Shown: positions 1-9,847 of the stretch, piece by piece
How the letters are laid out: each line of letters begins with the position of its first letter
How positions within the stretch are numbered: the first letter of the stretch is position 1
Source of the DNA: Odontocerum albicorne
Taxonomy: Eukaryota; Arthropoda; Insecta; Trichoptera; Odontoceridae
Reading direction: 5' to 3'
Assembly: GCA_949825065.1 (NCBI GenBank)
Contig: OX463842.1
Location: 32,916,727-32,980,726 of the forward strand
Length of the DNA: 64,000 nt
Translations under genes and position numbers: made by a program
The notes under the pieces: generated by a model
The model's database searches: none
Told to the model about the DNA's origin: nothing
What the model saw: only the letters and a program-made list of their open reading frames with translations

Positions 1-375
1 GAATGCTGTAACTCCGTTAAATCGATCAAATACATTTGTAAGTACGTGAATAAAGGCAGCGACATGGCAGTTTTTGGAGTGCAACCAGAAAGAAGTGATA
101 GGAATGCGGTCATACATATCGATGAAATCGCACAGTATCAGGCTGGAAGATACATAAGCAGCAATGAAGCTGTATGGCGAATTATTTCATTTCCCATACA
201 TGAACGAAGTCCAGCTGTTGTTCACTTAGCAGTACATCTAGAAAATGGACAACGCGTTTATTTCCCAGCTGCAAATGTGCAACAAATAGCCCTGAATCCA
301 CCGGCTACAACGTTAACTGCTTTCTTCACGTTATGTCAAAATGACGCGTTTGCGAAAACACTGCTGTATCTCTGA
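1..375 (+). pseudogene. Helitron Rep (HUH) domain, C-terminal fragment
   Basis: Frame 1 is open from the first base of the window to the stop at 373-375. It contains the Helitron Rep tyrosine motif (YICKYVNKG, near residues 11-19 of the fragment) and then the stretch that normally links Rep to the helicase. In this protein family the tyrosine nicks the DNA end during rolling-circle transposition. The upstream HUH motif is outside the window here but is visible in the sister copy at 52825-53931. The helicase is lost except for a short out-of-frame remnant downstream, so this copy cannot be autonomous. Confidence 0.85.
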
Positions 376-870
376 TTGTGACGTCGAAAGAAGAGTTGGT
401 TGAAAAAGTATTTCCCTATATTCAAATCAATTATACGAATCACGATTGGCTGAGTGAACGAGCTATTGTTGCCACCAAGAACAAAGACGTCTACGAACTT
501 AACAAAATTATTCAGTTCCTTTTTTAATGTTTCGTAATTTTATATGTTTTTGTTATAACTTTCTTTCATTTTTTTTCAGTACAATCCATCTGCTTTAGTT
601 CATCAAAATGCCGAGGGAGCAGCAGAGCAACGTGCCGCCGGACTTGAGGATGCACGGTTGCGAGCACGGCGATTGCGTTCTGCAGCTTCAGATCTGCTTT
701 CTTCTCAAGAGAATGAACGCGACAGACTGAGAGTGGCTGAAAAACATCAAAAATATTGTATAGCCACAAGCATTGTGAAATTAAACATATTATAAACGTG
801 TGCTTTCTCTTTTCTTTCTTTTCCATTTAACCAGACTGAGCCACAGCAACTCGTGGCCGGGTTCAGCTAG
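1..870 (+). mobile_element. Helitron, internally deleted copy A, 5-prime end outside window
   Basis: This rolling-circle transposon fragment starts inside the Rep coding region and runs to a canonical Helitron 3-prime end. The end has a 5-bp stem hairpin (GCCAC at 840-844, GTGGC at 853-857), a short spacer, and the terminal CTAG at 867-870 followed by a host T, as expected for insertion between A and T. Rep coding sequence (1-375) stops and is joined directly to the last part of the helicase (about 380-526), so the middle of the element is deleted. A further possible exon with an Arg/Ala/Glu-rich reading (about 580-795) follows a splice-acceptor-like pyrimidine tract. The same structure, with the same junction, lies on the other strand at 52330-53984. 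Confidence 0.88.
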
Positions 871-924
871 TAAATAAATAAATATATTTTGCTTTATTGT
901 AAGATATTGCAGCATGGTAATAAG

Positions 925-970
925 TGCAGCAAATTGCACTATGTACAACGAAAATGTAATACAATACAAT
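925..970 (+). repeat. Retroelement 3-prime tail with short ATACA-type repeats
   Basis: A GTACAACGAAAATGTAATAC-like segment followed by reiterated ATACA. Closely similar tails occur at 61011-61046 (+), about 44195-44215 (+, partial) and 63143-63180 (-). A fixed tail ending in short tandem units is typical of non-LTR retrotransposons that end in a microsatellite instead of poly(A). The parent element is not identified. Confidence 0.5.
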
Positions 971-1069
971 ACAGTAAAACAATCATTGCCCGATTGAATA
1001 CATTTTATATCTAGTAGATAAGGTCATTCTCATTTATTATTTGTATATATACGAGTACAATCTACAATA

Positions 1070-1680
1070 CAGTAGTCCCCCGTTATCCGCGGGATTTGCA
1101 CCCGCGGTTTCACTTGTTTTTTTTAATATCGCACCGAATCACCAACGATGAAGGCAGGCCTACCAAAGACCTGAAAATTCGTCTCACATCACTCACGTGA
1201 TCCATCACGCTTCATCTCTCGCTGTGATCGTATTGTTTCCGGTATCTCAGTATTTGTGTTCAACAACCCCTATTTACCGTCCAAATTGCTCTGAAACGCA
1301 AGACTTGTGATGCTGATGACTCAAAGACTGCACAAAGACTTCGTTAAGTTCTTGCAGTGAGTGAAAAGCTGCAAACTCTTGGCTTACTACTAAAAGAAAA
1401 GAAGGCAACCACTTTCACTGCTAGAATATATGAAAAAAAATCTTCTTTACGTCAAGTATTAAAAAAGAGATAAAAATAGTGCTTGTTTTTCTGTTACACC
1501 TCAATCTGCAAAAAATCCAGAGAAAAAACGGAGACGTAAGCGTTCAGTGTCATTATAAAAAATGGGTGTCTAGTATTTAAGTATACGGCAATTAAGAAGG
1601 GTTCGCTATTATCCGAGGATTTTGCTATCTGCAAGGGAGGATCTTGGAACATATCCCCCGTGGATAACGGGGGACTACTG
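1070..1680. mobile_element. Tigger/pogo-type non-autonomous DNA transposon
   Basis: A 611-bp unit bounded by terminal inverted repeats. The left end starts CAGTAGTCCCCCGTTATCC at 1070, and the reverse complement of the right end (ending at 1680) is nearly identical for about 24 bases. Both sides are flanked by TA (1068-1069 and 1681-1682), the target duplication of Tc1/mariner/pogo elements, and CAGTAGTCCCCC is typical of Tigger ends. The interior has only short decayed reading frames (about 1280-1560). It was probably mobilised by a Tigger transposase supplied elsewhere. Confidence 0.9.
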
Positions 1681-1682
1681 TA

Positions 1683-3919
1683 TTTCGAAATAAATGTCTA
1701 AAATTGAACTGCTATACGTCACATTTATGAAATCAGTAGATGTATAAAATATTTCTCTTATAAGAACTGGAGGCAAAATAAGAGCAGACGAACAAAAAGT
1801 TTCATTATGATTTAAATGAATATTTTGCTCAGTGATCTGATGCAGTGGTCTTAAACTCGAGATATGTTCGCTAAATCTTAGCATAAAATGTACGTGGGCC
1901 TAAAACTCAAAACTCAGTAGCTGAGTGATACTTGTTTACTGTAAAACTTGAACTTAGAAACATCACAATACTGAATACTTAATAGACATTTATGAAAACC
2001 AATTGAATTGTATTCCATTCAGTAAAATTCATCGAGAGAAGTGACTCTCAACCCGTATTATGTAGTCAATTATACAGTTAGAACATAATGTGTAGAAGGC
2101 GTTGAAGGTTTTTTTTATTGGCTGGTTTGCGCAGATTTCTCCTGTTACACAAAGTGGATCTGACACTTTACAATTTATTCGTAAGGATGAATATCAGTCA
2201 GGATCCTTCTCGTATTGTTAAACGGTGCAGATAATAAATATCCACTCAGGTTCTCTATACCACACTGAGTGTTAAGTCATGATATTTGTTCTGTAAGTTG
2301 ATATGTAAAAGAGTGAATGATTATTTGTGCGGCTGTATTTATCGGGCACGTATAACCTTAGGTACTAGTACAACACAGTTCTAAAATTAAATTTTCAAAA
2401 TAATTACGTATATCCCACATGTTTTGGCTTTCATGTCAATGATTTCAGGGATTACCTTTTCCATTGTTGTGTCATCTGTGTTTGTATGGAGTGTTTATCT
2501 ACGTATACTTTGAGGAAGTATTTGAGTAGTTGTCTTCACTTTATTTTATTTATGGGTGCGCCATCCATCCCAGATACGTCGTCGTATTCAGCCAGATACG
2601 TTATTGGCGAACATATCGAAAGGGATGAATTGACTTATCAGCGGCCCTGGTAAGCATCGTCAGATTCCGGCGTCCTCCCAATCGCCCCGCCACGTCCCAC
2701 AGCCCCCCGGCTCCCAGGAACAACAACATCCCATCAGCCGTGCAAGAAGAAGGCAGACATGGTGAAGAAGAAGAAAATGTATACAGTGTTTGATGGGTAC
2801 TTAAATTATATACAATATACGGTAACAAGGTATTTGTGTAGAGTGTGAAGATGGGTAGATACCAACTGCAGCCTTATAAATTGTAGCTTTCCCGCATTTG
2901 CATATGTGTGAAGACGTATTTGGTAAGGAAACCACAGAAAATTCACCAAAAGGAAGGCGACCTACAGAATACCTCTGCAGATCTGTCGTTATATGATTAA
3001 CACATTCGGCATTTGCGTGAAGTGTGTTGTTTAGTTGAATCATAAAACATAATTAATTACATTTAAATCAGCTCATTACATAACAATAACAATCTTTTAG
3101 TAAACTAAATCTTATGGACTAAATCATATAAATGTTGTGAGAACCTTCAGTAGGAATATCACGATGGATTATTGCCTTCTTGTTTCGGGACTTCTGTAAT
3201 TTCACACGGTCATGATGCGCATATTTTTGGTGATTACCGTTTATTTTGTACCGTAGCTTGTTAAAGGGGGCGTGGTTTAACGAAAGCTATAAATTTTAAA
3301 TATAAAAATTAATAATCCATTCATTCAAAATCAACAGGATAGGCTCCAAGTAAAACTGAGGATATAAATGGATAGCAATAAACATAAAGGGGCATTAAGC
3401 CACGGGAAATTATAAAATTCCCGCGAAGTAATGAAAGAACGAGAACCTTATGCGGCCCTCAAACCCCAGTTTGACACTACTGATCTAGTCGAGGTAAAGA
3501 CATGAAATATTTTGACAGCTACCTTCAACAATTCTGAGGCAGCTGATTGGACAGGGAATGCAATCAGCAATCAGTTTGGTATCGTTTATCTGTCTTGCAA
3601 TATAAATTAGACCCGTTTTGCTTGAGTGCCGTGAGAATTTAAAACTAAATTATAAATGAAATATAACTGTGCTGGTCAAACTGTCAACTTACCAATCTGT
3701 AACAAAACATTCATTAATTCAAAAACGTTAAATATTAAGAACTCAAATGTTTATATTTCATAAAAAAATACAAATAGTCACATAATGGTTTCATACATTT
3801 CACGGATGGACCTACAATTTAATCCAAATATTATATAATACTAAGCACATTTCTTTGTTGATTCAGATGCCTAGATTTACTAGTACAATTATTTAACAAT
3901 AACAAAGATTAAAAGAAAT
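1683..3919. other. Intergenic, no recognisable gene
   Basis: AT-rich DNA with no supportable coding region. A GC-rich patch at about 2635-2765 stands out in composition and may be a transposon relic. A segment around 3455-3490 containing CCAGTTTGACACTACTGATC resembles the end of a hAT-type element, but no partner inverted repeat or target duplication was found. Confidence 0.6.
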
Positions 3920-4216
3920 ATGTGCATACATACCATGTTGCTATCAATATGTGCATACATACTATGTTGCTATCAATATGTGCATACATACTATGTTGCT
4001 ATCAATATGTGCATACATACTATGTTGCTATCAATAATATGTGCATACATACTATGTTGCTATCAATATGTGCATACATACTATGTTGCTATCAATATGT
4101 GCATACATACTATGTTGCTATCAATATGTGCATACATACTATGTTGCTATCAATAATATGTGCATACATACTATGTTGCTATCAATATGTGCATACATAC
4201 TATGTTGCTATCAATA
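3920..4216. repeat. 29-bp satellite, 10 units, with 119-bp higher-order period
   Basis: Units of ATGTGCATACATACTATGTT plus nine more bases start at 3920, 3949, 3978, 4007, 4039, 4068, 4097, 4126, 4158 and 4187. Every fourth spacing is 32 rather than 29 because of an extra AAT, giving a 119-bp period (3920 to 4039 to 4158). Units are almost identical apart from one base in the first. The array ends in CAATAAACC plus an AT-rich stretch, matching the end of the LINE-like 3-prime region at about 58828-58868. Open frames across it reflect only the absence of stops in the repeat. Confidence 0.95.
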
Positions 4217-5178
4217 AACCTATATTTATTTAGTTTTTCCGACTTCCTCTCGCTAGACGCGCTCAACAGGCCTCCTCCGAAACCGAGATCTAGGCCTCCT
4301 GGCGTTTTAAGTCTTTTTGGAAGAAACTACCCTTATATTCGCATTTTATGGGGTTTATGGGTATTGAACTTATAAAGGATTCAAGAGATCTGCATCGGAA
4401 ATTAGCATCATCGAAAACGAAGATCGGCTAGTTAATTTTTCGACAGGTATTTATTTCTGTATCGCTAAACTTGTTCAGTGAATTAACTAGCATATTGATC
4501 TAGACTTGGAAATTTTTGAAGTTTCGAGAAGAAAGTATTTTAGATTCAATAACTGGTCTAATAGGCACATAAATTACATAAAAATAAGGTGTCTTAATAT
4601 TAAATACATGATTTGTTTAGCGCTGCTTTGTAATTAAATATCCCCTCAAAAATTCTTTATTTTAGAATTTATAAAGGTTACTCAGTAATGCCATTAAGTG
4701 AATTTACTTGGTATAAGGTCTGAAAGTAAAATACAAAAAACATATCTAAAATGCACTAGACCAATTATGTCGACCCAATGTGCAAATAAATAAAAAATCA
4801 TCGAAAGACAATAACACATTGCACATCAAAATAACATGTACCTCTTTTCATTATATCCAACGAGGTAGTTCTCCAGAATATTTCCCTAAAATTATTTATT
4901 AACACAACATTTATTCATATTAATTAGAACATTATAAAATGTTCGCTATAATACATAATCATTGTTTTATTTTATTTCAATACATTTTTCCTTTTTAATA
5001 AAAATATGGTCATATTTGAAAAATTATTAACATATTTAAAAAATATATATTTGTTCATTCTTCCAAACGGTCGCCACCAATAAACCCGCCAGATATTCAC
5101 GCATTATAATTTAATTCACGAAATGACTTACCTTTTCAATAAAATAATAGAAGTAAAACAACTGGGCTGAAGTTATTC
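4217..5178. other. AT-rich intergenic, nothing recognised
   Basis: No coding potential, inverted repeats with target duplications or RNA genes seen. The segment just after the satellite (about 4217-4380) is slightly richer in GC and may belong to the same retroelement tail. Confidence 0.5.
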
Positions 5179-5253
5179 GTATATACGAGTATGTTACATG
5201 CTGGGTTTATTTTAAGTATATACCTAGTATGTTACATGCTGGGTTTATTTTAA
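5179..5253. repeat. Two-copy tandem duplication, about 37 bp
   Basis: Two adjacent copies share TAGTATGTTACATGCTGGG-type sequence and end in TTTATTTTAAG. The first contains one instance of the dispersed ACGAGTA motif (5185-5191); the second has a small change at that position. Confidence 0.85.
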
Positions 5254-5270
5254 GAATGAACTCTTTTCGA

Positions 5271-5640
5271 AGTTTGCAGGTGAATTGTGTCGCACGTGAT
5301 AAATGGCAAGACGTCCTAATACAACTATCCTAGAAGATACAGTGTCACTGAAAGTTATGAACAGTAAACTTACATCGTGTCGTGACACATCGCCTGAGGT
5401 GAATAAAAAGGTTTGGTAAAGGCTCGTGGTTGCTGAAAGTGTAGAAGAGCATCGTACAAGAGGAAAATCTCCGATGCGTTGGACTAAACAAGAAAGAGAT
5501 GAAAAGGTCTACCCTCAACCGCTTTTTTCTAAACTGTCAAGTACGAGATGGATGAAAAAAAATGGTCGATATCTGTGATGGGAGTCACGACGTTAGAGAA
5601 ATGTGGTTAATAATAGTGGAAGAACTTACTTCACGTAATA
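5271..5640 (+). pseudogene. Decayed non-LTR retrotransposon ORF2 C-terminus
   Basis: Frame-disrupted reading frames on + contain RGKSPMRWTKQ, which matches the R-G-R-P-x-x-R-W-T segment found near the C-terminus of many insect LINE ORF2 proteins. It is followed by a decayed stretch where a W-x-x-x-A-x-D-R segment would normally lie. Several stops interrupt it. Family assignment is not possible. Confidence 0.4.
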
Positions 5641-5649
5641 CGTTTTTCT

Positions 5650-7570
5650 TTACACTGAATTTTTATCAAGACGTGATCCTACTAAATCCTAAGTAATCAA
5701 TAAATGTTTCTCCTAGTGATTACTAATTAAATATATTCATTAAAGTTGGAGATCCAAGTTTATTTACAATTCAAGTCCGTTGTTTAGACTTGACAAAAAG
5801 CTCTCCTGAACAATTTGGTAATTTTAATGTTTAGATTTTCAGCATGAATGTTCTGAAATAATAAAGCACGAGACAAAGCTAATGGATTTCAAGTTATACG
5901 AACTTCGAAAGTAGTTCATTCATAAAATAAATATGCGTAAACTTCTACGTTAGTTGATGATAAAAACTTTGTGACATTGCAAATTGGTTCGAGGTAATTT
6001 GCGTACCGAATTTAAGCTACATTCAATTCGATAGGCTCTTCTTATATGCTCTAGTATATCTTTCGTATTGATTTTGAGAAGCTCTGAACCAACAAATTCT
6101 GACGGATGCAACAGTCAATCTACAAAAGTCTTTGACTAACACTTTATTGCTCCGTGAAATTGACATTTTGTGACACCTCAAATTAAAATATTAACGGTCA
6201 TTTGGGGGGGCTGTTACAACTCCCAGAATAAATCGATGCAATTGCGCAATTCATTGAAGCGGACCAAGGACTGCGAAATACAGAATAATAAAACGGCTGG
6301 GTTGCAGCAGACTGCGTTATTCGAAGTTGATAACGGTCGTGAAAGGCACTCTATTCCGAGTTCATTCGTTGTGCATTCAGTTCTTTGCAGAGGTAATTTT
6401 GATGACAAGTTTTTCTTACGTGAAGTGACGTTGCTCAGTGTACATTTCAATGAATTCCGATGTTGTAGATGGATTGCATATCAAATTTTATACAAAAGCC
6501 TAGTGAAAAGTTTTGTCGTGATGGTGTGTCACGGTTGATATGTATTGTAATTTAATGTTATATAATACAAGTTTGTGTAATACAATCGCACCTCGTATAG
6601 TGGAAAAAAATATTAAGTTTCACGGAATTTAAAACAATAAATTTTCGTTCAATATGAAAACTAGAGTAGTAAATTTGTTTTTTTACAACGAGTAACTGAA
6701 GAAAATTTATTGAATCTTTGATTTGAATTAAAAAAGTGTTCAATGAGATATTGAAGGATTATGTTATTATTTTTTAAACTTAGTTTTTAACGGATTAATA
6801 ACAGTTTTAGTTACGGAATTCGTAATATTAATATAATTTTAATGTTGCAAGTCATGGTAATTCCTGATTCTCAATTGAGTCAAAATATTTGAATTTCACA
6901 TAAAAAAATCCATTCGGTTTTTTCCATTAAAGCCTTTCAACGTCTTTCTAGATGGTAAGAAAAGAATGACAATGGGAACAAACTCTAAAAAAATGCATTC
7001 GGTTTTACGCATTCAGGCCTCTTAACATCTTTCTAGATGTTAAAAAAAATGATAATGGTAATAAGCCTCCGAACTGTACTTATTGCAACGAAATTACGAT
7101 AAAATACTGCATAATCAGGACAGTGTTTAACTCTTTGATTCTGACATAAAAAATATCCTAAATAAATTTAATAATAAAATGTGAAACTTACATAACATTA
7201 GGTATAAAAATAATATTTACACCGCAATTATTCTCAATATTCCTATATACGAGTATTTAGAGAAAAAACTTCTTATTACTAGACGATCAATCCAAATGCA
7301 CGGTTTCATTTTTTTACGTTCATAAACGAATTTAAAATCTTTATATTATAAAACGGTGTTAATACTCGTATATTAAAAATACCAGAGCTTTCTACTCACA
7401 ACTCTTTTAAATATATTTTTTATCATTTTTTTAAATAATCGACCGCATTAACATCTCTTTTTGTTTTTAGATTTTACATTTCTTTCACTTCAGACAAACT
7501 TTAGAGCGTTCCGAATAGATCTGAGTAATTATTATAATTATTATTCCCCATCGATAAATGAGTCATTACA
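5650..7570. other. Intergenic, no convincing gene; one local duplication
   Basis: An open frame of 122 codons (6170-6538, +) has no recognisable domain, no splice-site support and an antisense open frame over the same bases, so I do not call it. At 6901-7065 there is an imperfect tandem duplication of about 85 bp (shared CATTCGGTTTT and CTTTCTAGATG). The rest is AT-rich and featureless. Confidence 0.5.
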
Positions 7571-8279
7571 AATCAAATTTAGATAACTCCATTCGACATC
7601 AATCTGGAAAGCAACGTTAAAATAACGCTATATAGAACTCTGCCTAAAAGAAGGCTGCAGCAGATTAAACCTGCCGATCGTCTTGGAAGTTTGATATCTT
7701 TGCCATCGCATTTTATTATTTGATCTATCAAGACTGTGTGGTTGCTAATGTACAACAGTTTGCACACAATCATCAACCAATTCACGCACAGGCGTCTTCC
7801 TCCCACAAGATGATTAACAACCATTGATCCTGATCACGAGGAATGTAATAACCTATCACCGTTTATCATATAGCTGTCCGAACTTAACATATCTAACTGA
7901 ACAAAATATTTTTTTGTTCTACTTAATCAAGTAGTCCATCTTACTGAAAAATAACATTTACACCAATAGCGTTCTTGCGTAGATTATTAACTTTTGCAAA
8001 CTAGATGTATTAAACTAATATTTTTTTATTTTTATTTATTAACACTTAATTGCGAAAACAATCTAGCGGACATATTGCCAGGCATCAGTCTCTTCTAATC
8101 AACCAGACAAAAGTAAATAAAGCAAGTTACGTTGTCACAAAAAAGATGATTAATTTTTATTTAATTCATGAACAATATACTCGTAGTAAAAGTAAAAATG
8201 AGATATCATCAATCAAAGGAAAAGGAAGGGAAGGTGGATAGTAAAAAAATCAGGAATGAAACACGTTATATTACTGACT

Positions 8280-8600
8280 AGAAATTAAGAGTTTTTCAGT
8301 CGCTTCTTAAAGCACTACAAAGACGGAGCGAGTCTATCATTGGTTTGTAACTGGTTCCAGAGTCTCACTGCATGGACAGTATAAAGGACGAGGTAAAAAA
8401 AGAAAAACGGTGAATTGAGAAGGCCATTAAACAATCTCTGTTTGAGCGTAACGCCAGTCCATGATCGGAAAGACGCTGAATTTTCTGCGATATAAGAGGG
8501 GGTGGCGAGACAGTTAAGGATATTATACAATCGAGATAAGATGTGAATTTGGGGTATATTTCTCATGTTAAGCCAGTTCAGCGCCTTCTGGCATGAAATG
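8280..8600 (-). pseudogene. Decayed LINE ORF2 C-terminal fragment
   Basis: On the minus strand a frame of about 83 codons (8315-8566) ends with an R-L-W-N-Q-L-Q-T-N-like motif. It is preceded by a segment resembling the conserved nFR-x-n C-terminal region found after the reverse-transcriptase domain in jockey/CR1-like LINEs. No upstream reverse-transcriptase motifs remain. Confidence 0.45.
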
Positions 8601-9084
8601 AAATGGTCGTACTTTCTTAGGTTAAAAATAAATCTTAGGCAAACATTTTGTTGCCACTTGTATATAAAAATATATTTAACACCACTTAAATTTTAAAAAA
8701 TCAAAATAATGACGTACATAGTGCGTATCCACTAACCAGAGACAGCATTCCTTAATAATAAAAAAAATAGCCAACCATATTAGTGATATTCTACGCCATT
8801 ATAATAAAATAATAATCATGATATCTGCCTTGGTTATAAACATACTTTCAGACATAATTCTACCTGAATTTATTTGGCAGTACTTGTGACAATAAACACA
8901 GCAGATGTATTTACGTAAAAGTGGTAGAATTGAATAAATAAATAAAGTACAGCAGTAAAACAATTTATTCAAATGAAAAAATATCTTAAAATAAAACCAT
9001 GTCAGTTCCGATTGAGAATGAAGTAGGAACCCCAGATGTCTAAGCAAATGTGTTAACGACCTAACCACATACGCTGGTCAATAA

Positions 9085-9180
9085 TCACCTTATTCATATT
9101 AGTCAGAGGTCTAACGGTTAACATATTAACTAACGGTCCTGGGTTCGATTCTCTGAGGATTCCACTGCGGGATGGTTTTA
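9085..9180 (+). repeat. tRNA-derived SINE head
   Basis: An A-box-like AGTCAGAGGTCTAACGG segment is followed at tRNA-like spacing by the B box GGTTCGATTCT. There is no intact cloverleaf or anticodon stem, so this is a SINE promoter, not a tRNA gene. A downstream segment at about 9205-9245 (GCAGCA, AACCTGC, GATTG) is similar to one at 7655-7690. Confidence 0.6.
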
Positions 9181-9231
9181 CTATCGGATCTTATTTCATC
9201 GGAATTAATTGCAGCATATCAAACCTGCTGA

Positions 9232-9735
9232 TTGTTTTTGGAACTTGGAGCAAAACATATGTATTTGAATCGGACAGTATCAAAATCTGCTAAGATGATA
9301 GTCCATAGTAGTATTTTGGTGCCAACTTGCATATATGAGAGTGAAACGTGGACATGGAAAATGACTGATAGGAGCCAAATTAATACTGCAGAAATGCGTG
9401 TATCGAGAAGAACACACGGAGCGACAATGTTTGACAGAATATGAAATGAAGTGATAATGGATACATGTGAACTTAAAGCTGATGTGTTGAGTAAGATGAA
9501 GACGAGCACGCTGAGAAGGTTTGAGAATGAAAGAAAAAGTCTTACAAAATAAATATATAAGTACATATACTGGAAACGTAGAAAGTCAGAGAAACCGTTG
9601 AAGTTGTATAAGAAGGTGTATGAATATGGAGGAGGCTAAGGATGTGTCGAGATAGGAAAATGACGCTCTGTACTCCGCTACCCCGACAGTGAAATGGCGT
9701 GATGGTAACATATGTATCTATGTATGTATCTGTCA
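9232..9735 (+). pseudogene. LINE ORF2 C-terminal region
   Basis: An open frame of 70 codons encodes ESETWTWKMTDRSQINTAEM, closely matching the G-S-E-T-W-T-L..R..I..AEMR..R region conserved near the end of many RTE/jockey-like LINE proteins. It then breaks down into frames with stops. The region 9545-9700 is repeated in inverse orientation at about 37350-37510, inside an ARV1 intron, so both are copies of one LINE family. The copy ends in a short CTATGTATGTATCT-like repeat near 9715-9735. Confidence 0.7.
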
Positions 9736-9847
9736 AGACTTTCTACTCACTGTAAATTGTATACAAGTAATATTTACTCGAACTAACGATTTTGCTAAAA
9801 ACGACGAATTATATTAAACTTTGTTTGTTTTTTCAATTTAATTTTAG

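Noticed and set aside
566..826. Minus-strand frame of 86 codons
   Set aside because: It is antisense to the 3-prime part of Helitron copy A, whose structure explains the region.
3455..3490. hAT transposon end
   Set aside because: One end-like segment only; no partner repeat, 8-bp duplication or transposase.
3920..4375. Three overlapping open frames of 71-103 codons with CIHTMLLSI-type repeats
   Set aside because: They are the translation of a 29-bp satellite without stops; the unit length shifts all three frames into the same repeat peptide.
6170..6538. 122-codon + frame as a possible gene
   Set aside because: No domain, signal or splice support, and an overlapping antisense frame; could not be supported.
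9085..9180. Possible tRNA gene
   Set aside because: A- and B-box-like promoters are present but no cloverleaf forms; the same heads recur as SINE parts at other loci.
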